From contig NHHF01000083.1 in assembly GCA_002171155.1 (NCBI GenBank), positions 1 to 7,036 on the forward strand: a stretch of 7,036 nt of DNA, read 5' to 3'. A program made the translations under genes and the position numbers. Shown in pieces: positions 6,467 to 7,036 of the stretch (the stretch's first letter is position 1; each line of letters opens with the position of its first letter). This DNA comes from Betaproteobacteria bacterium TMED156. Its GTDB lineage: Bacteria > Pseudomonadota > Gammaproteobacteria > Burkholderiales > Burkholderiaceae_A. The notes under the pieces were generated by a model. It made no database searches. It saw only the letters and a list, made by a program, of their open reading frames with translations, and was not told the DNA's origin.

Positions 6467-6837
6467 TAGCGCCTCGATTCCGCATTTTCGCTGTGTTGAG
6501 GATTAAAGTTCGGCGACATTTTTTGTAACGATTGCTGAAATAATTCGGGCGCGTCGCAGACAAGGTCCATTTCAAGTATTGTTTTTGTGCAGCTCAGCGA
6601 AAGCCTGTCGACGATAGAAAATATATTACGCGACTTACTTAGATGTTCGAGGACTAGGTCTATTCGAGCCCAGTCAAAAGTCTGAACGCTGATGTTAGTT
6701 TGAGCATAGAGTTCCCTTGGTCGAGATTCTAATACTAAATCATAGACCCAAGCGGACTCTTTCAATTCGTCCGATGTTTGAGTTTCTCTGGCCTTAATCA
6801 ATTTCAACCCGAAAGCCATTTTTACACCAAACCCCAA
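6466..6837 (-). CDS. Small protein of unknown function, coupled to the TPR-methyltransferase
   Basis: An open frame of 123 codons from a TTG at 6835-6837; starting at the ATG at 6817-6819 it would be 117 residues. I prefer the TTG because AAGGG lies five bases before it, while that site is 23 bases from the ATG and no better one is seen there. I do not recognise the product. It is hydrophilic and probably largely helical, with two Cys (SLSCTK and LVCDAP), a charged middle (ESRPRELYAQ, DWARIDLVLEHLSKSR) and a polar tail ending SENAESRR. It has no TPR, signal peptide or membrane helix. Its stop overlaps the ATG of the methyltransferase gene (TAATG), which implies co-translation and a linked role, perhaps as a partner subunit. 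It could also be a truncated fragment of a larger domain. Confidence 0.65.
   Translation of the reverse strand: MGFGVKMAFGLKLIKARETQTSDELKESAWVYDLVLESRPRELYAQTNISVQTFDWARIDLVLEHLSKSRNIFSIVDRLSLSCTKTILEMDLVCDAPELFQQSLQKMSPNFNPQHSENAESRR
6472..6475 (-). promoter_or_regulatory. Ribosome binding site of the TPR-methyltransferase gene
   Basis: GAGG on the minus strand, five bases before ATG 6466 and inside the last codons of the upstream gene. Together with the TAATG overlap it indicates coupled translation. Confidence 0.6.
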
Positions 6838-6842
6838 AACGG

Positions 6843-6847
6843 CCCTT
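6843..6847 (-). promoter_or_regulatory. Ribosome binding site that favours a TTG start
   Basis: AAGGG on the minus strand, five bases before TTG 6837 and 23 bases before the in-frame ATG 6819. The same pentamer precedes the radical SAM gene at a similar spacing. This is the reason for choosing the TTG as start of the small gene. Confidence 0.5.
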
Positions 6848-6888
6848 ATTATTAAGATCTTTTTTCGTAATTAATTGCACGGTTTCAA

Positions 6889-6913
6889 ATTTAACATGCT
6901 AGTTGTGTTAAAT
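6889..6913. other. AT-rich inverted repeat (possible hairpin)
   Basis: ATTTAACA (6889-6896) and TGTTAAAT (6906-6913) are perfect reverse complements around a nine-base loop. The hairpin lies 40 bases after the stop of the upstream oxygenase gene. It lacks a GC-rich stem and a following T-run on the minus strand, so it is at best a weak terminator; a protein-binding dyad is equally possible. Confidence 0.3.
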
Positions 6914-6937
6914 AAATTACTACAATTTAGGCGTACA

Positions 6938-6952
6938 TTTGACATATCAAAA
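6938..6952 (+). promoter_or_regulatory. Near-palindromic 15-mer, possible operator (copy 2)
   Basis: TTTGACATATCAAAA, identical to the reverse complement of 4982-4996. It directly follows the stop codon of the oxygenase gene and lies about 100 bases upstream of the small-gene start. Because the core is nearly symmetric, its opposite orientation relative to copy 1 need not matter for a dimeric regulator. Confidence 0.4.
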
Positions 6953-7036
6953 TTAATCTTCAGGAACTACGTCGAAAGCCAGAACAAGTCTCTCGCTATT
7001 AGTTTTGAATGGCAATGTGTGATGATAAAGCGATGC
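6953..7036 (-). CDS. C-terminal end of a probable 2OG-Fe(II) oxygenase, cut by the window edge
   Basis: The minus-strand frame from the window edge gives 27 codons ending in TAA at 6953-6955. The residues are ASLYHHTLPFKTN followed by SERLVLAFDVVPED. They align with the C-terminus of the TPR-2OG oxygenase at 363-2168, SSLFHKTIPVKKN followed by QDRWVIAFDVCPNK: the distal iron-ligand His, the 2OG-contact Arg and the AFDV strand are all conserved at the same spacing. It is therefore most likely the end of a second oxygenase of this family, perhaps also TPR-fused. The sequence is diverged (about half identical), so it is not a recent copy. The short length limits certainty. Confidence 0.75.
   Translation of the reverse strand, partial: ASLYHHTLPFKTNSERLVLAFDVVPED

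Overview
The window is bacterial DNA, all of it coded on the minus strand, with moderate-to-low GC by eye and short Shine-Dalgarno-led gene starts. Nothing in it fixes the species. TPR-fused methyltransferases, radical SAM/SPASM enzymes and 2OG-Fe(II) oxygenases of these types are familiar from (often marine) proteobacteria, so a Gram-negative proteobacterium is my best guess, at low confidence. I see no transposase, integrase, tRNA, rRNA or CRISPR array.

Reading in the direction of transcription, from high to low coordinates, the layout is as follows. (1) 7036-6953 is the last 27 codons of a protein that matches the C-terminus of a 2OG-Fe(II) oxygenase. (2) A 115-base gap carries a near-palindrome and an AT-rich hairpin. 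(3) 6837-6466 is a small orphan gene with a probable TTG start. (4) 6466-5258 is a TPR-methyltransferase whose ATG overlaps the previous stop (TAATG). (5) A 319-base gap holds a decayed piece of a TPR gene, a copy of a short methyltransferase-gene motif and a second copy of the near-palindrome. (6) 4938-2275 is a large TPR protein with a C-terminal radical SAM domain and SPASM-like cysteines. (7) 2168-363 is a nine-to-ten-TPR protein with a C-terminal 2OG-Fe(II) oxygenase domain. (8) 244-1 is the start of another TPR protein, about 96% identical in DNA to the start of gene 7, running off the left edge.

The common theme is that three unrelated redox or SAM-dependent catalytic modules (2OG oxygenase, radical SAM/SPASM, SAM methyltransferase) each sit behind an N-terminal TPR array and lie in one co-directional cluster. 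A reasonable inference is that the TPR arrays bring these tailoring enzymes to a shared protein, peptide or glycan substrate or complex. The substrate cannot be read from the sequence, and no obvious precursor peptide or glycosyltransferase is in the window.

The locus also shows repeated duplication: two near-identical 5' ends, one degenerate intergenic relic of the same 5' end, and at least two oxygenase C-termini. It looks like an actively expanding paralogue array.
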